A stretch of 64,000 nucleotides of DNA from Sphingomonas hankookensis (lineage in GTDB: Bacteria > Pseudomonadota > Alphaproteobacteria > Sphingomonadales > Sphingomonadaceae), in NCBI RefSeq assembly GCF_022664465.1, contig NZ_JAKREV010000002.1, positions 541,522-605,521 on the forward strand. Direction: 5' to 3'. The translations under genes and the position numbers were made by a program. Of this stretch, positions 18,028 through 28,669 are shown one piece after another; position 1 is the first letter of the stretch; the number at the start of each line of letters is the position of its first letter. The notes under the pieces are model-generated. The model was given only the letters and a program-made list of their open reading frames with translations. It did no database searches and was not told the origin of the DNA.

Positions 18028-20076
18028 ATGTCCAGTATGCTGACCACCGTGTTCAAGAGCGCGTTCCTGCTCACCGGCGTCGCGAGCGCCGCCATGGCCG
18101 CCGGGATGTTCCGTCCTGCCGCACAGATGCCCGTCCCAGCTCCGTCCGCGCCGATGGTGCAGCCGGTGTCCGCCCCTGCCCAACAGATGGTGCAGCAGGT
18201 CGCGCCCGCCCCGGCCTATGACCCGATCCAGCCGGTGCTGGCCGACTGGAAACGGTTGCAGCAATCGGACAATTATCCGTTCGGCGACTATGCCCGCTTC
18301 CTGCTGGCGCATCCGGGGTTTCCGGGCGAGACCAGCCGGCGTGCGGCGGCGGAAACGGTGCTGGCCGATGGCGGACAGGATGCGGCAACTGCGCTGCGTT
18401 TCTTCACCCGCTACCCGCCGATGACCTCTGCCGGCCGGCTGCGCTATGCCGAGGCATTGGCGGCGAGCGGGCGTATGGCGGAGGCGCAGGAGGCGGCACG
18501 CACCGCGTGGCGGCGCGGCGCGCTGCGCACCACCGACGAAACGAAGCTGCTGGGGCAATTCGCCTCCGCGCTCCGGCCCGAGGATCACGACGCGCGGATG
18601 GACCGGCTGTTGTGGCAGGGGGCGACCAGCGCCGCGGGGCGGCAGATCGGCTATGTCTCGGCGACGAGGCGCCCGACCTTCGACGCGCGGATCGCGTTCC
18701 GCACCAGCGCGACCGATGCCAGCGTGCGCGGCGAACAGCCGGGCGTCGACCGCACCGATCCGGGCTATATCGGCGACCGCGCGACGTGGTTGCGCGCGAC
18801 CGGCCAGTCGGTGGCGGCGCGATCGTACCTCGCCCAGCCACGCCGGCTGTCGCGCACGCCCGGCGATGTCGAGGAATGGCTGGAGGTCCTGCTGACCAAC
18901 GCCCGTGCGGCACAGGCGGACAGCCAGTACGACTTGGCCTATCGCATCGCGTCGCAGATCGACGACGCCTTTCCCGCCGGCACGGTCATCGCCGATGCGG
19001 CGTATGGCGAGCGCGACGACTATACCAGTTTGGCATGGCTGGCAGGCACGGCGGCATTGCAGCGGCTGAACCGTCCCGCCGATGCCGCGGGGATGTTCGC
19101 CCGCTATGCCAGCGGATCGCGTACCCCGACGGTGCGGACCAAAGGCTATTATTGGGCCGGACGCGCGGCGGAGGCCGCGGGCGACCGCGCCACCGCCGAT
19201 CGCTGGTACGGTCAGGCCGCCGATCTGGGCGACCTGTTCTACGGACAGCTGGCCAGCGAGCGCATCGGGCGTCCGCTCCGCGCGCCGGGCAACACCGCCG
19301 ATCCGGCGGCGATCCCCGCCGCCGTCCGCGCCGCCTATATGAACAGCGACGTGGTGAAGGCGACGCGCTATCTGGGCCGGACCGGGCAATATGGCGACCA
19401 GGGCCTGTTCATCCGCAAGATCGCCGAGGATGCGCGCAGCGACACCGACCATGCGCTCGCGGTCGAGCTGGCGCAGGCGATCGACCGCCCCGATTTGGCG
19501 GTGATGGTCGGGCGCAGCGCGCTGCTGAACGGGCATAGCGACTATACGCTGGCGGGCTATCCGTCGGTGCCGGTCGGCGGGCCGCAGCAGAACCAGTTCA
19601 CGCTGATCCACGCCATCGCACGGCAGGAAAGCCAGTTCGACCGCACCGCCGTCAGCCGCGCGGGTGCGCGCGGGCTGATGCAGCTGATGCCGGGAACCGC
19701 GCGGGAGACGGCGGGCAAGCTGGGCCTGTCGTACAACCCGACGTCGCTCAACGACCCGGCGTTCAACATGGCGCTGGGATCGAGCTATATCCAGCGCATG
19801 CTCGACTATTACGGCGGCAGCTACCCGCTGGCGATCGCCGCCTACAATGCAGGCCCGGGCAACGTAAACAAATTCATTCGCGCCAACGGCGACCCCCGCA
19901 CCCCCGGTGTCGACGTGGTCGATTGGATCGAGAAGATCCCGCTTTCGGAAACGCGCGGCTATGTGCAGCGCGTGCTGGAGAATGCGGTCGTCTACGACCT
20001 GATCCATGCGAACAAGGCGCGGTCGCGCGGGCCGAACAACCTCAGCTGGTATCTGGGCAAGAACCGACCGGGATGA
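18028..20076 (+). CDS. Soluble lytic murein transglycosylase (Slt family)
   Basis: About 682 residues. A signal-like segment at residues 4-30 is followed by a Pro/Ala-rich linker and a long superhelical region (~residues 60-500). The C-terminal SLT catalytic domain has E534 in IARQESQFDRTAVS, then GARGLMQLMPGTA, AYNAGPGNVNKF and the terminal TRGYVQRVLENAVVY. It cleaves the MurNAc-GlcNAc bond with formation of 1,6-anhydro ends in the periplasm. I chose the ATG at 18028; ATG 18037 is equally possible. The stop overlaps the next gene's start (ATGA). Confidence 0.92.
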   Translation: MSSMLTTVFKSAFLLTGVASAAMAAGMFRPAAQMPVPAPSAPMVQPVSAPAQQMVQQVAPAPAYDPIQPVLADWKRLQQSDNYPFGDYARFLLAHPGFPGETSRRAAAETVLADGGQDAATALRFFTRYPPMTSAGRLRYAEALAASGRMAEAQEAARTAWRRGALRTTDETKLLGQFASALRPEDHDARMDRLLWQGATSAAGRQIGYVSATRRPTFDARIAFRTSATDASVRGEQPGVDRTDPGYIGDRATWLRATGQSVAARSYLAQPRRLSRTPGDVEEWLEVLLTNARAAQADSQYDLAYRIASQIDDAFPAGTVIADAAYGERDDYTSLAWLAGTAALQRLNRPADAAGMFARYASGSRTPTVRTKGYYWAGRAAEAAGDRATADRWYGQAADLGDLFYGQLASERIGRPLRAPGNTADPAAIPAAVRAAYMNSDVVKATRYLGRTGQYGDQGLFIRKIAEDARSDTDHALAVELAQAIDRPDLAVMVGRSALLNGHSDYTLAGYPSVPVGGPQQNQFTLIHAIARQESQFDRTAVSRAGARGLMQLMPGTARETAGKLGLSYNPTSLNDPAFNMALGSSYIQRMLDYYGGSYPLAIAAYNAGPGNVNKFIRANGDPRTPGVDVVDWIEKIPLSETRGYVQRVLENAVVYDLIHANKARSRGPNNLSWYLGKNRPG

Positions 20077-20555
20077 ACGAGCCACGTCCGAACTACATCA
20101 CGCCGGCGGGCTATGCCGTGCTGAAGGCCGAATATGACCAGCTGCTGGGGCAGGAGCGCCCGAAGCTGGTCGACGTCATCGCCTGGGCCGCGGGCAATGG
20201 CGACCGGTCGGAGAATGGCGACTATATCTATGGTCGCAAGCGGCTGCGCGAGATCGACCGGCGGCTGGGCTTCCTCGCCAAGCGGATGAAGGCGGCGCGG
20301 GTCGTCGATCCAGCGGCGCAGACCGAACGCGGCCGCGCATGGTTCGGCGCGACCGTCACCATCGCCGACGAGGACGACAACCACCGCACGCTGGAACTGG
20401 TCGGTGACGACGAGGCCGATGCCGGCAAGGGGCGGATCGGGTGGAACTCGCCGATGGCACGCGCACTGCGGGGCAGCGCGGTCGGCGATGTGCGCACGGT
20501 CGCGCTGCCGGCGGGGGCGAAGGAAGTCGAGGTGATGGCAATCGCCTATCCGTGA
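20073..20555 (+). CDS. greB: Transcription elongation factor, GreA/GreB family (GreB-like)
   Basis: A 160-residue cleavage factor. It starts with NYITPAGYAVLKAEYDQLL and the coiled-coil tip DRSENGDYIYGRKRLREIDRR, whose acidic residues (D and E of the SENGDY block) enter the RNA polymerase secondary channel. The FKBP-like domain ends with MARALRGSAVGDV. The spelling ENGDYIYGRKRLREIDRRLGFL is that of GreB rather than GreA. It starts on the ATG that overlaps the transglycosylase stop, an unusual translational coupling of a wall enzyme with a transcription factor. Confidence 0.9.
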   Translation: MNEPRPNYITPAGYAVLKAEYDQLLGQERPKLVDVIAWAAGNGDRSENGDYIYGRKRLREIDRRLGFLAKRMKAARVVDPAAQTERGRAWFGATVTIADEDDNHRTLELVGDDEADAGKGRIGWNSPMARALRGSAVGDVRTVALPAGAKEVEVMAIAYP

Positions 20556-20575
20556 TCGGGTCGGGGAGGAAGCGC

Positions 20576-20923
20576 ATGCGGGACGGTGCGATGATCGGGT
20601 TGCTGCTCCTGCTGACGGGATGCGGCGGTGGCACGGCGGACGAACCGACGATCCGGGTGGAGATCCACCGCACTGGCGCGGCCGCCAGCCCGACCACCGC
20701 CCCCTTGCCCGCCGATGTCATCGTCTTTCGCATGAAACGCGACGAATGCGACCATCTGCGCGGCGAGGAACCGACCGGCCCGGCCCGCGCCGCCTTCCTG
20801 CGCTATGGCATGGAGCGCACCTGTACCGGCACCGACGCAGCCCTGCGCGCATTGCGCCAGCGCCATGCGAACGACCCGGCGACGATCGCCGCGCTCGCCC
20901 GCCATGTGGACGCGATCGAATAG
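20576..20923 (+). CDS. Small lipoprotein of unknown function
   Basis: A 115-residue protein with a lipobox LLTGC (C16) and a Gly-rich start, so probably a lipoprotein. The mature part is charged and carries CDHLRGEEP and CTGTDAALRALRQRHANDPATIAALARHVDAIE. I do not recognise a family. The ATG at 20576 follows GGGGAGGAAG, a strong ribosome site. It lies 20 bp after the GreB-type gene and is probably in the same transcript. Confidence 0.7.
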   Translation: MRDGAMIGLLLLLTGCGGGTADEPTIRVEIHRTGAAASPTTAPLPADVIVFRMKRDECDHLRGEEPTGPARAAFLRYGMERTCTGTDAALRALRQRHANDPATIAALARHVDAIE

Positions 20924-21027
20924 GGCAGCCCGCCCCGCGTGCGATCGGCAGGCAAATTCGGTACGGTGACGAACCCAGCCGCGCTGCCGACCGTTGGCTT
21001 GGGTAGAGCGACTGCCAAGGAGACCCG

Positions 21028-22674
21028 ATGCCGCATTACACCCCGTTGGTCGGAACGATCGTCACCGCGCTGGTCGCGGCGTTCGTGCTGGGGGCGGCGG
21101 CGCACCGGCTGCGGGTGTCGCCGATCGCGGGCTATCTGTTGGCGGGCGTGCTGATCGGGCCGTTCACGCCGGGATTCGTCGCCCATTCGGGGATCGCGAC
21201 CGAACTGGCCGAGATCGGCGTCATCCTGCTGATGTTCGGGGTGGGGCTGCATTTCTCGCTGAAGGACCTGTTGTCGGTGTGGCGCATCGCGGTGCCGGGC
21301 GCGGTCGTGCAGATCGCGGTGGCGACACTGCTGGGCTGGGGACTGGCGCAGTTGCTCGGCTGGCCGCTGATGGCCGGCATCGTCTTCGGCCTCGCGCTGT
21401 CGGTCGCCAGTACCGTGGTGCTGTTGCGCGCGCTGGAGGCACGAGCGCTGGTCCAGACCGAACGCGGGCGGATCGCGGTCGGGTGGCTGATCGTCGAGGA
21501 TCTGGCGATGGTACTGGCGCTGGTCCTGCTGCCGGTAGTCGCCGCTGCGGTCGATCCGGCCAAGGCCGCCGCGCCGGGTGCGATCCTGACCGCGATTGCG
21601 ATGACGCTGTTGAAGGTCACGGGCTTCGTCACGCTGATGCTGGTCGTGGGGCGGCGCTTCATTCCGTGGGCGCTGCACTGGGTGGTGCATACCGGGTCGC
21701 GCGAGCTGTTCCGGCTGGCGGTGCTGGCCATTGCCCTGGGCGTGGCGTTCGGCGCGGCGCTGGCGTTCGACGTTTCGTTTGCGCTGGGCGCGTTCTTCGC
21801 CGGCATGATCCTCGGCGAAACGCCGCTCAGCCGGCGGGCGGCGCAGGAGACGCTCCCCCTACGCGACGCGTTCGCCGTGCTGTTCTTCGTATCGGTCGGC
21901 ATGTTGTTCGATCCCAAGGTGCTGAGCGAACAGCCCGGACCGTTGCTGGCGACGATCGCGATCATCGTGATCGGCAAATCGGCCGCCGCCTTCGCCATCG
22001 TCCGGCTGTTCGGCCACCCCAACCGAACGGCGGCGACCATCGCCGCCAGCCTGGCGCAGATCGGCGAATTCTCGTTCATCCTCGCCGGCCTCGGCAGCAA
22101 TCTCGGCATCCTGCCCGACGAAGGGCGCGACCTGATCCTGGCGGGGGCGATCCTGTCGATCATGATCAACCCGTTCCTGTTCGGCGCGGTCGCCGGGCGC
22201 GGCGACGATCCCGGCCCGGCACAGGCCCGCGAGGCGGCACGCGAAGAGGCGCGCGAGGACCATGTCGTGCTGATCGGTGCCGGCCGGGTCGGACGGCTGA
22301 TCGCCGAAGGATTGCGCGACGCCGGCCGCGCCTTCGTCGTGATCGAGGATCAGGCCGATACCGCGCGCACGGCCGAAGCGCATGGGTGGAGCGTGGTGCT
22401 GGGCAACGCGCTCGACCCCAACGTCCTGCGCGACGCCGGGGTGGCGGATGCGACCAAGCTGTTGATCGCCATCCCCGGCGGGTTCGAGGCGGGGGCGATC
22501 GTCCAGCATGCCCGCGGCATGAACGCCGACCTCTATATACTGTCGCGCGCCCATTCGGCGGAGGAGGTCACCTATCTCCAGCGGCACGGCGTCGACCAGG
22601 TCGTGCTGGGCGAGGAGGAACTGGCGCGCACCATGCTGCGTCGGGCCGGGGAGCAGCGCGAGGCCGCCGGATGA
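21028..22674 (+). CDS. Cation:proton antiporter with TrkA-N domain (YbaL/KefB type)
   Basis: A 548-residue CPA2-family transporter. The first ~385 residues form about 12-13 membrane helices, including RVSPIAGYLLAGVLIGPFTPGF and the charged core DLAMVLALVL. Residues ~410-530 form a Rossmann-type RCK/TrkA-N domain starting HVVLIGAGRVGRLIAEGL. YbaL and KefB exchange potassium or sodium for protons and the nucleotide-binding domain gates the channel. The ATG at 21028 follows an AAGGAG ribosome site. An alternative is a glutathione-gated Kef; I see no ancillary KefF/G gene nearby. Confidence 0.9.
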   Translation: MPHYTPLVGTIVTALVAAFVLGAAAHRLRVSPIAGYLLAGVLIGPFTPGFVAHSGIATELAEIGVILLMFGVGLHFSLKDLLSVWRIAVPGAVVQIAVATLLGWGLAQLLGWPLMAGIVFGLALSVASTVVLLRALEARALVQTERGRIAVGWLIVEDLAMVLALVLLPVVAAAVDPAKAAAPGAILTAIAMTLLKVTGFVTLMLVVGRRFIPWALHWVVHTGSRELFRLAVLAIALGVAFGAALAFDVSFALGAFFAGMILGETPLSRRAAQETLPLRDAFAVLFFVSVGMLFDPKVLSEQPGPLLATIAIIVIGKSAAAFAIVRLFGHPNRTAATIAASLAQIGEFSFILAGLGSNLGILPDEGRDLILAGAILSIMINPFLFGAVAGRGDDPGPAQAREAAREEAREDHVVLIGAGRVGRLIAEGLRDAGRAFVVIEDQADTARTAEAHGWSVVLGNALDPNVLRDAGVADATKLLIAIPGGFEAGAIVQHARGMNADLYILSRAHSAEEVTYLQRHGVDQVVLGEEELARTMLRRAGEQREAAG

Positions 22675-22745
22675 GGCAACGGATCGTTTCGATCATTGCG
22701 CTTGGGTAACGGCCCGATCGCTGCGAAAGAGAGGGCCGGTTCTTC

Positions 22746-23141
22746 GTGGAGACGCTCGTCATGCCCCTGCCCGCCACCCTTGCCCCGCGCCTGCTCGCCG
22801 CGATGCGGATCGTCTTCGGCCTCGTCTTTCTCAGCCATGGCGTGTCCAAGCTGTTCGGCCTGCCGCCGTTTCCGATGCCGATGAACGGAATGCTCTATGC
22901 GGCGGCGGCACTGGAGCTGGCCGGCGGCGCGCTGCTGATCGTCGGGCTGTTCGTCCGGCCGGTGGCGTTCGTGCTGTCGGGGATGATGGCGGTTGCCTAT
23001 TTCATGGCGCATGCGCCGCAAGGGCCGTTCCCGATCGCGAATGGCGGCGAGGCGGCGGTGCTGTACTGCTTCGCCTTCCTCTACATGGCGGCGGCCGGTG
23101 GCGGTGCGTGGAGCATCGACGCCGCGCGGCACCGCAGCTGA
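22746..23141 (+). CDS. DoxX-family membrane protein
   Basis: About 131 residues with four membrane helices and the DoxX signature RIVFGLVFLSHGVSKLFGLPP, followed by ALELAGGALLIVGLFVRPVAF. The family includes quinol-oxidase-associated and redox-stress proteins, but the role of most members is unknown. The GTG at 22746 lies about 11 nt after GAGAGG; an in-frame ATG at 22761 is the alternative start. It is 70 bp after the antiporter gene on the same strand. Confidence 0.88.
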   Translation: METLVMPLPATLAPRLLAAMRIVFGLVFLSHGVSKLFGLPPFPMPMNGMLYAAAALELAGGALLIVGLFVRPVAFVLSGMMAVAYFMAHAPQGPFPIANGGEAAVLYCFAFLYMAAAGGGAWSIDAARHRS

Positions 23142-23185
23142 CGGTTTCGGTCGCGCCCGTCCCGCGCATGCGATAGACGGGCGCA

Positions 23186-23956
23186 ATGGCCAATCATCAC
23201 GCTCCCACCGGCAACGTCGCGTTGCTGATCGATGCCGACAATGCCGGCGCCGCCTATCTCGATTCCGTGCTGACGGTGCTGGCCGAGTTCGGCACGGTCA
23301 ACGTCCGCCGCGCCTATGGCAATTGGGAAAAGCCGGGGCTGAAAAGCTGGAAGGCGCTGCTGATGCGCCACGGGATCGAACCGTTCCAGCAATTCGACAT
23401 CACCAAGGGCAAGAACGCCACCGACATGCGCATGACCATCGACGCGATGGACCTGCTGTTGCGCGGGCGGATCACCGGTTTCGGCATCATGTCGTCGGAC
23501 AGCGACTTCATGCCGCTGGCGCAGCGCATCCGGCAGGAAGGCGTGCCCGTCTATGGCTTCGGCACCGACCGCACGCCCGAGGGGTTCCGCGAGAGCTGCA
23601 CCCGCTTCATCGACGTCGCGTCGCTGGACGTCGAGGATGTCGCGAACATGCCGCTGCCGCCCGCGATCAACGGCGGTGCGGTGGCGGTCCCCGCCGCCAA
23701 GCCGGCCCCTGCCCCCGCGCGCAAGAGTCAGAAGGTCGACGCGGCGCTCGTGAAGCTGCTGTCCGACGCCTATGACGCATCGAAGGTCGACAAGCGCGGC
23801 TTTGCGAGCCTGTCGGAAGTCGGGCAACGTGCGGCGAACCGGTCGAGCTTCGACACGCGCAACTATGGATTCAAGCGGCTGTCGGACCTGATCGAGAAGG
23901 TCAAGGCGTTCGAGGTCGAGCGGCGCGATACCGGGGTGTTTGTCAAGTTGGTGTGA
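23186..23956 (+). CDS. NYN-domain protein with LOTUS/OST-HTH domain
   Basis: A 256-residue protein. The N-terminal NYN (PIN-like) domain spans residues 10-150 with conserved acidic residues D16 and D18 in LLIDADNA, D80 in NATDMRMTIDAMD, and D105 and D107 in MSSDSDFMPLA. After a Pro/Ala-rich linker, residues ~175-256 form a LOTUS/OST-HTH domain (LLSDAYDA, FASLSEVGQRAANRSSFDTRNYGFKRLSDLI). NYN domains are predicted RNases and LOTUS binds structured RNA, so I infer an RNA-processing enzyme. Its targets are unknown. Confidence 0.9.
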   Translation: MANHHAPTGNVALLIDADNAGAAYLDSVLTVLAEFGTVNVRRAYGNWEKPGLKSWKALLMRHGIEPFQQFDITKGKNATDMRMTIDAMDLLLRGRITGFGIMSSDSDFMPLAQRIRQEGVPVYGFGTDRTPEGFRESCTRFIDVASLDVEDVANMPLPPAINGGAVAVPAAKPAPAPARKSQKVDAALVKLLSDAYDASKVDKRGFASLSEVGQRAANRSSFDTRNYGFKRLSDLIEKVKAFEVERRDTGVFVKLV

Positions 23957-24047
23957 GGGGGCTGCACGGTCCGACTACGCGGTCCAGCCACAAACCCAAC
24001 CGTCGCGTTCCCTCCCTCCACCCTCCCCGCTTATTTCCCCTACCCCC

Positions 24048-24370
24048 CGTTTGCTTCGAGCAGGTTCGAGCTTGTCGAGAACCGACCGTCGAGAAGGGGT
24101 ATCGATCGCGCGCAACCTGCCCCCAACTCCGTTCGTGCTGAGTAGGGGCTGAGCCCTTCGACTGCCTGCCTGCGGCAGGCGCTCAGGAGAGGCTTCGGTG
24201 CTGCGCACCGAAGTCGAAGACCCGTATCGAAGCACCCCATGTTACCGGTCCTTCGATACGCCCTTTCGACAAGCTCAACGGCTACTCAGGACAAACGGTG
24301 TGGGCATTGCGAGGCCTTCTCGACGGGCGGTTCTCGACAAGCTCGAACCTGCTCGAAGCGAACGGAGCGG
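24048..24370. repeat. Nested palindromic repeats, TTCGAG family
   Basis: A 430-bp gap with no gene. Outer arms at 24048-24110 (GCTTCGAGCAGGTTCGAG, CTTGTCGAGAACCG) and 24314-24370 (GGTTCTCGACAAGCTCGAA, CTGCTCGAAGCGAACGG) are inverted copies of the family seen at 13027-13147. Between them lie shorter palindromes, including CTGCCTGCGGCAG-type and GGCTTCGGTGCTGCGCACCGAAG-type structures (about 24165-24215), and a diverged copy near 24250-24290. The arrangement looks like repeated insertion of mobile palindromes into one site. Confidence 0.7.
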
Positions 24371-24384
24371 GTGGCCGATAGGGA

Positions 24385-25566
24385 TCAAACCCCTTCCGGC
24401 AACGGCATCGCGAACACCACCCGCGTTCCCGGCGCCGCATCCTCGAACGCCAGCGTACCGCCCAGCTGCCGCGTGAGGCTGGTGACCATCCGCATCCCCA
24501 GGCTGGTCGGCCGCGTCGCGTTCGGGTCGAGCCCGGCAGGCAGGCCGACGCCGCGATCCGCGACCACCAGCGACAGCGCGCCGTCGTCGCAGCGTGTCTC
24601 GATCCACACCGGCCCGCCGCCGTCGCCATAGGCGTATTTGATCGCGTTGGTGACCAGTTCGGTCAGCAACAGCCCCAGCGGGATCGCGGTGTCGCCGCTC
24701 ACCACCAGCGGCGCGATGTCGCAGTCGATCGAATGGTCGGTCGCCTGTTCGCGCAGGCCGTCGACGATGCCGCACAGCAACCGTTCGAGCGCGACGACGC
24801 CAACACGGTCGCCCTGCCACAGCTGGTCATGCGCCTGCCCGATCGCGACGATCCGTGCCTGCGCATCGCCCAGCATCCGCTGTACGCGGGGATCGTCGTC
24901 CTCGCGCATCTGCAGGTTCAGCATCGCCGACACCATGGCGAGGCTGTTCTTGACCCGGTGCGACGCCTCGCGCGTCAGCAGTTCCTGATGCTCGATCGCG
25001 GCGCGCAGCGACGCTTCCGCGTCCAGCCGCTCGATCGCGACGCCGATCAGGTTGGCGAAGCCCTGCATGAAGGCGAGGTCGTCTTCCTCGAACCGGCCGT
25101 CCTTTCGGCTGTCGACCTCGAGCACGCCGAAACGCTTGCCGTTCGCCTCGACCAGCACGTTGATCGCGCGTTTCACGCCGTGATCGGCCATGAAGCCGGG
25201 CGTGCGGAAGCGCTTCTCGTCGCGCAGGTGGTTCGAGATCACCGCCTCGCCGGTGCGAAAGGCGAAGCCGGCGGGCGAGGCGAGGTCGTCGCCCATTTCC
25301 GCCTGGCCCACCACACCCTCGTTCCAGCCGATGCCGGCACGGACGATCAGCGTCCCGCCCTGATCGTCATGGTGCAGGAACTTGGCGAGCTTGGTCCGCA
25401 TCCCGCGCGCCGCCAGTTCGACCGCGGCGCGAACGATCTCGTCGATATCGCGGCTGCGCAGCGCGATCCCGCCGAATTCGGCAAGGATGCGCTGCTGGTC
25501 GAGGCGATAGCGGATCGCATCGGCGGGATCGTCCGACCCCGCCCTGTTTTCCTCGACCACCGGCAT
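24385..25566 (-). CDS. GAF-domain sensor histidine kinase (HisKA_2 type)
   Basis: A 393-residue soluble kinase. The GAF domain spans ~28-180 (GVLEVDSRKDGRFEEDDLAFMQ is its last strand and helix). The HisKA_2 helix has H203 in REASHRVKNSLAMVSAMLNLQ. A short HATPase follows with the N-box LTELVTNAIKYAYGDGGG and G-box DRGVGLP. HisKA_2/HWE kinases often feed the general stress response in alphaproteobacteria, but no partner genes (phyR, nepR) are here. It starts 4 nt after the ettA stop, so both are probably in one transcript. Confidence 0.88.
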   Translation of the reverse strand: MPVVEENRAGSDDPADAIRYRLDQQRILAEFGGIALRSRDIDEIVRAAVELAARGMRTKLAKFLHHDDQGGTLIVRAGIGWNEGVVGQAEMGDDLASPAGFAFRTGEAVISNHLRDEKRFRTPGFMADHGVKRAINVLVEANGKRFGVLEVDSRKDGRFEEDDLAFMQGFANLIGVAIERLDAEASLRAAIEHQELLTREASHRVKNSLAMVSAMLNLQMREDDDPRVQRMLGDAQARIVAIGQAHDQLWQGDRVGVVALERLLCGIVDGLREQATDHSIDCDIAPLVVSGDTAIPLGLLLTELVTNAIKYAYGDGGGPVWIETRCDDGALSLVVADRGVGLPAGLDPNATRPTSLGMRMVTSLTRQLGGTLAFEDAAPGTRVVFAMPLPEGV

Positions 25567-25570
25567 GGGA

Positions 25571-27250
<1,680 letters not shown>

Positions 27251-27675
27251 CGCCGAAGGCTCCGTTCGAATATCGGGGTGAAATGGTTCTGGCGCGATGT
27301 AGCGACGGGGCGGCGGATTGGCAACGCGCGGTCCGTGGACGGACGGGCCGGCACCACGCCCGGCCGATTCGGGATCGCTGGCACGTCCAGGCGGGGTTTT
27401 GCGACGAACCGACACGCCGCCGGACGATCGGTTACGATTTTGCAAACGCACCTTCGCATGCGCAGTAAAACGTAGCGGAACGGTAGGATTTCAGCCATGA
27501 AACGGGCAGTTGGAACGTTTCATCGCGTCCTTGCCACGCCCCACCATTGGTCGCAAAGCCGCATTCCTGCCACAATTGGAGATTGACGACGCCGCGCAAG
27601 GCGTTATTGCGGCAATCTCGCGACGGCGGTGACGCCGGGATATTCGCGAACTGGAATTTTCTGGGAGTAACCCGA
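27251..27675. other. Intergenic region between divergent genes
   Basis: About 425 bp between ettA and the small lipoprotein gene. I see no RNA gene, strong palindrome or credible small gene; short overlapping open frames here are GC-bias artefacts. Promoters of both genes must lie in it. Confidence 0.4.
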
Positions 27676-27921
27676 ATGAAGAAGATCATGCTCGTCGCCG
27701 CTGCCGCCGGCCTCCTCTCGGTCGCCGCTTGCAAGAACACCCCGACCGACAACGCTGCTGACGCCGCGTCGGACAACCTGGAAATGATCGCCGACAACCT
27801 CGAAGCGCAGGCTGAGAACACCTCGAACGAAGCCGTCGCTGCCGACCTGATGAACGCTTCGGAAAACGCCGAAGACGCTTCGGACGCGATCGAGAACGCC
27901 GCCGAGCACAACGGCATGTAA
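27676..27921 (+). CDS. Small Asn/Ala/Glu-rich lipoprotein
   Basis: An 81-residue protein with signal MKKIMLVAAAAGLLSVAAC (lipobox cysteine C19). The mature part is acidic and repetitive, with heptad-like ENAEDASDAIENAA segments predicting a helix or short coiled coil. It resembles entericidin-like or Lpp-like small lipoproteins in general character only. A GGGAG ribosome site precedes the ATG and an intrinsic terminator follows the stop, so it is a self-contained, probably well expressed unit. Confidence 0.8.
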   Translation: MKKIMLVAAAAGLLSVAACKNTPTDNAADAASDNLEMIADNLEAQAENTSNEAVAADLMNASENAEDASDAIENAAEHNGM

Positions 27922-27970
27922 TTCCCGGTCCCACGCTGCTCCGGCAGCGCGGGAAAGCGGAATGCGGAAG

Positions 27971-28000
27971 GGGCGCCCCGGCAACGGTGGCGCCCTTTTT
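27971..28000 (+). terminator. Intrinsic terminator
   Basis: A 7-bp stem GGGCGCC/GGCGCCC with an 11-nt loop is followed directly by TTTTT. It ends the small lipoprotein transcript about 50 nt after the stop codon. Confidence 0.85.
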
Positions 28001-28669
28001 CGTGCCCGCAGCGGATCGTTACGCGGGCAGCGCCACGATGGCGCGATTGGGGCATGATTGGGACGATCGGGTGAACCGGTGTTGCGCGTTGCGGTGCAGC
28101 ACAGTCAAGTTTCGCGACGAGCGGGAATTGCCGGCCCGGTCGTTGGAGAGCGTCGCCGGACAGACGCTCGATGGGCAACCGGCTGATCGTTCAAGCCGAT
28201 GCAAGATACCACGACGTGAACTGGGGGCGCCACGTAAACCATGGCCCCGACACGGCGAGCGGCATCGCGCATCGGGGCCGATATGCCGCTACTTCCCATC
28301 GCCACCCATGCGTTCGGCGCAACGCGCCACCGCTGCGGCCGCCGGGTTCGCGCTGTGTGCGGCAGGAATCCGGTGGAAGCTGGCGCTGCCTCGCCATTCG
28401 GGCTGACGTCGCCGGGTACGACGCCGGTGAGAGCTGGCATCGGCGAGGACGATAGCGGCGGTCGGTCCCATCGCCGCGCCGTTCATGCAGTATTGGCGCA
28501 TCGCCGCGCATCTGCCGGACGGAACGACCGGGGGCTTTCGGCAGCACGCCACCTCTGCCCGGAAGGCGGCGAGCAACAAGGCGCCGACCGAACAGGCGGC
28601 GGGCAGTTGATAGCGCCCGGGTCCGCCCCCATGATCGTTTGCAACCTGTCTCTCGCTGCGCCTTGAAGG
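28001..28669. other. Long gap without a supported gene
   Basis: About 670 bp after the terminator. Several overlapping frames are open on both strands, but none shows a known motif, a signal peptide or a good ribosome site. A 42-codon frame from about 28483 (MQYWRIAAHL...) is the only one with ordinary-looking composition. It may be a decayed gene; I could not identify the ancestor. Confidence 0.4.

Noticed and set aside
17074..20085. A 1003-codon minus-strand frame
   Set aside because: Only the part from 17958 down is dapA; the rest is antisense to the transglycosylase gene and Arg/Gly-rich in composition, as expected from GC bias.
24048..24370. Repeats mistaken for a CRISPR array
   Set aside because: The units are inverted palindromes of different lengths, without regular spacers or cas genes.
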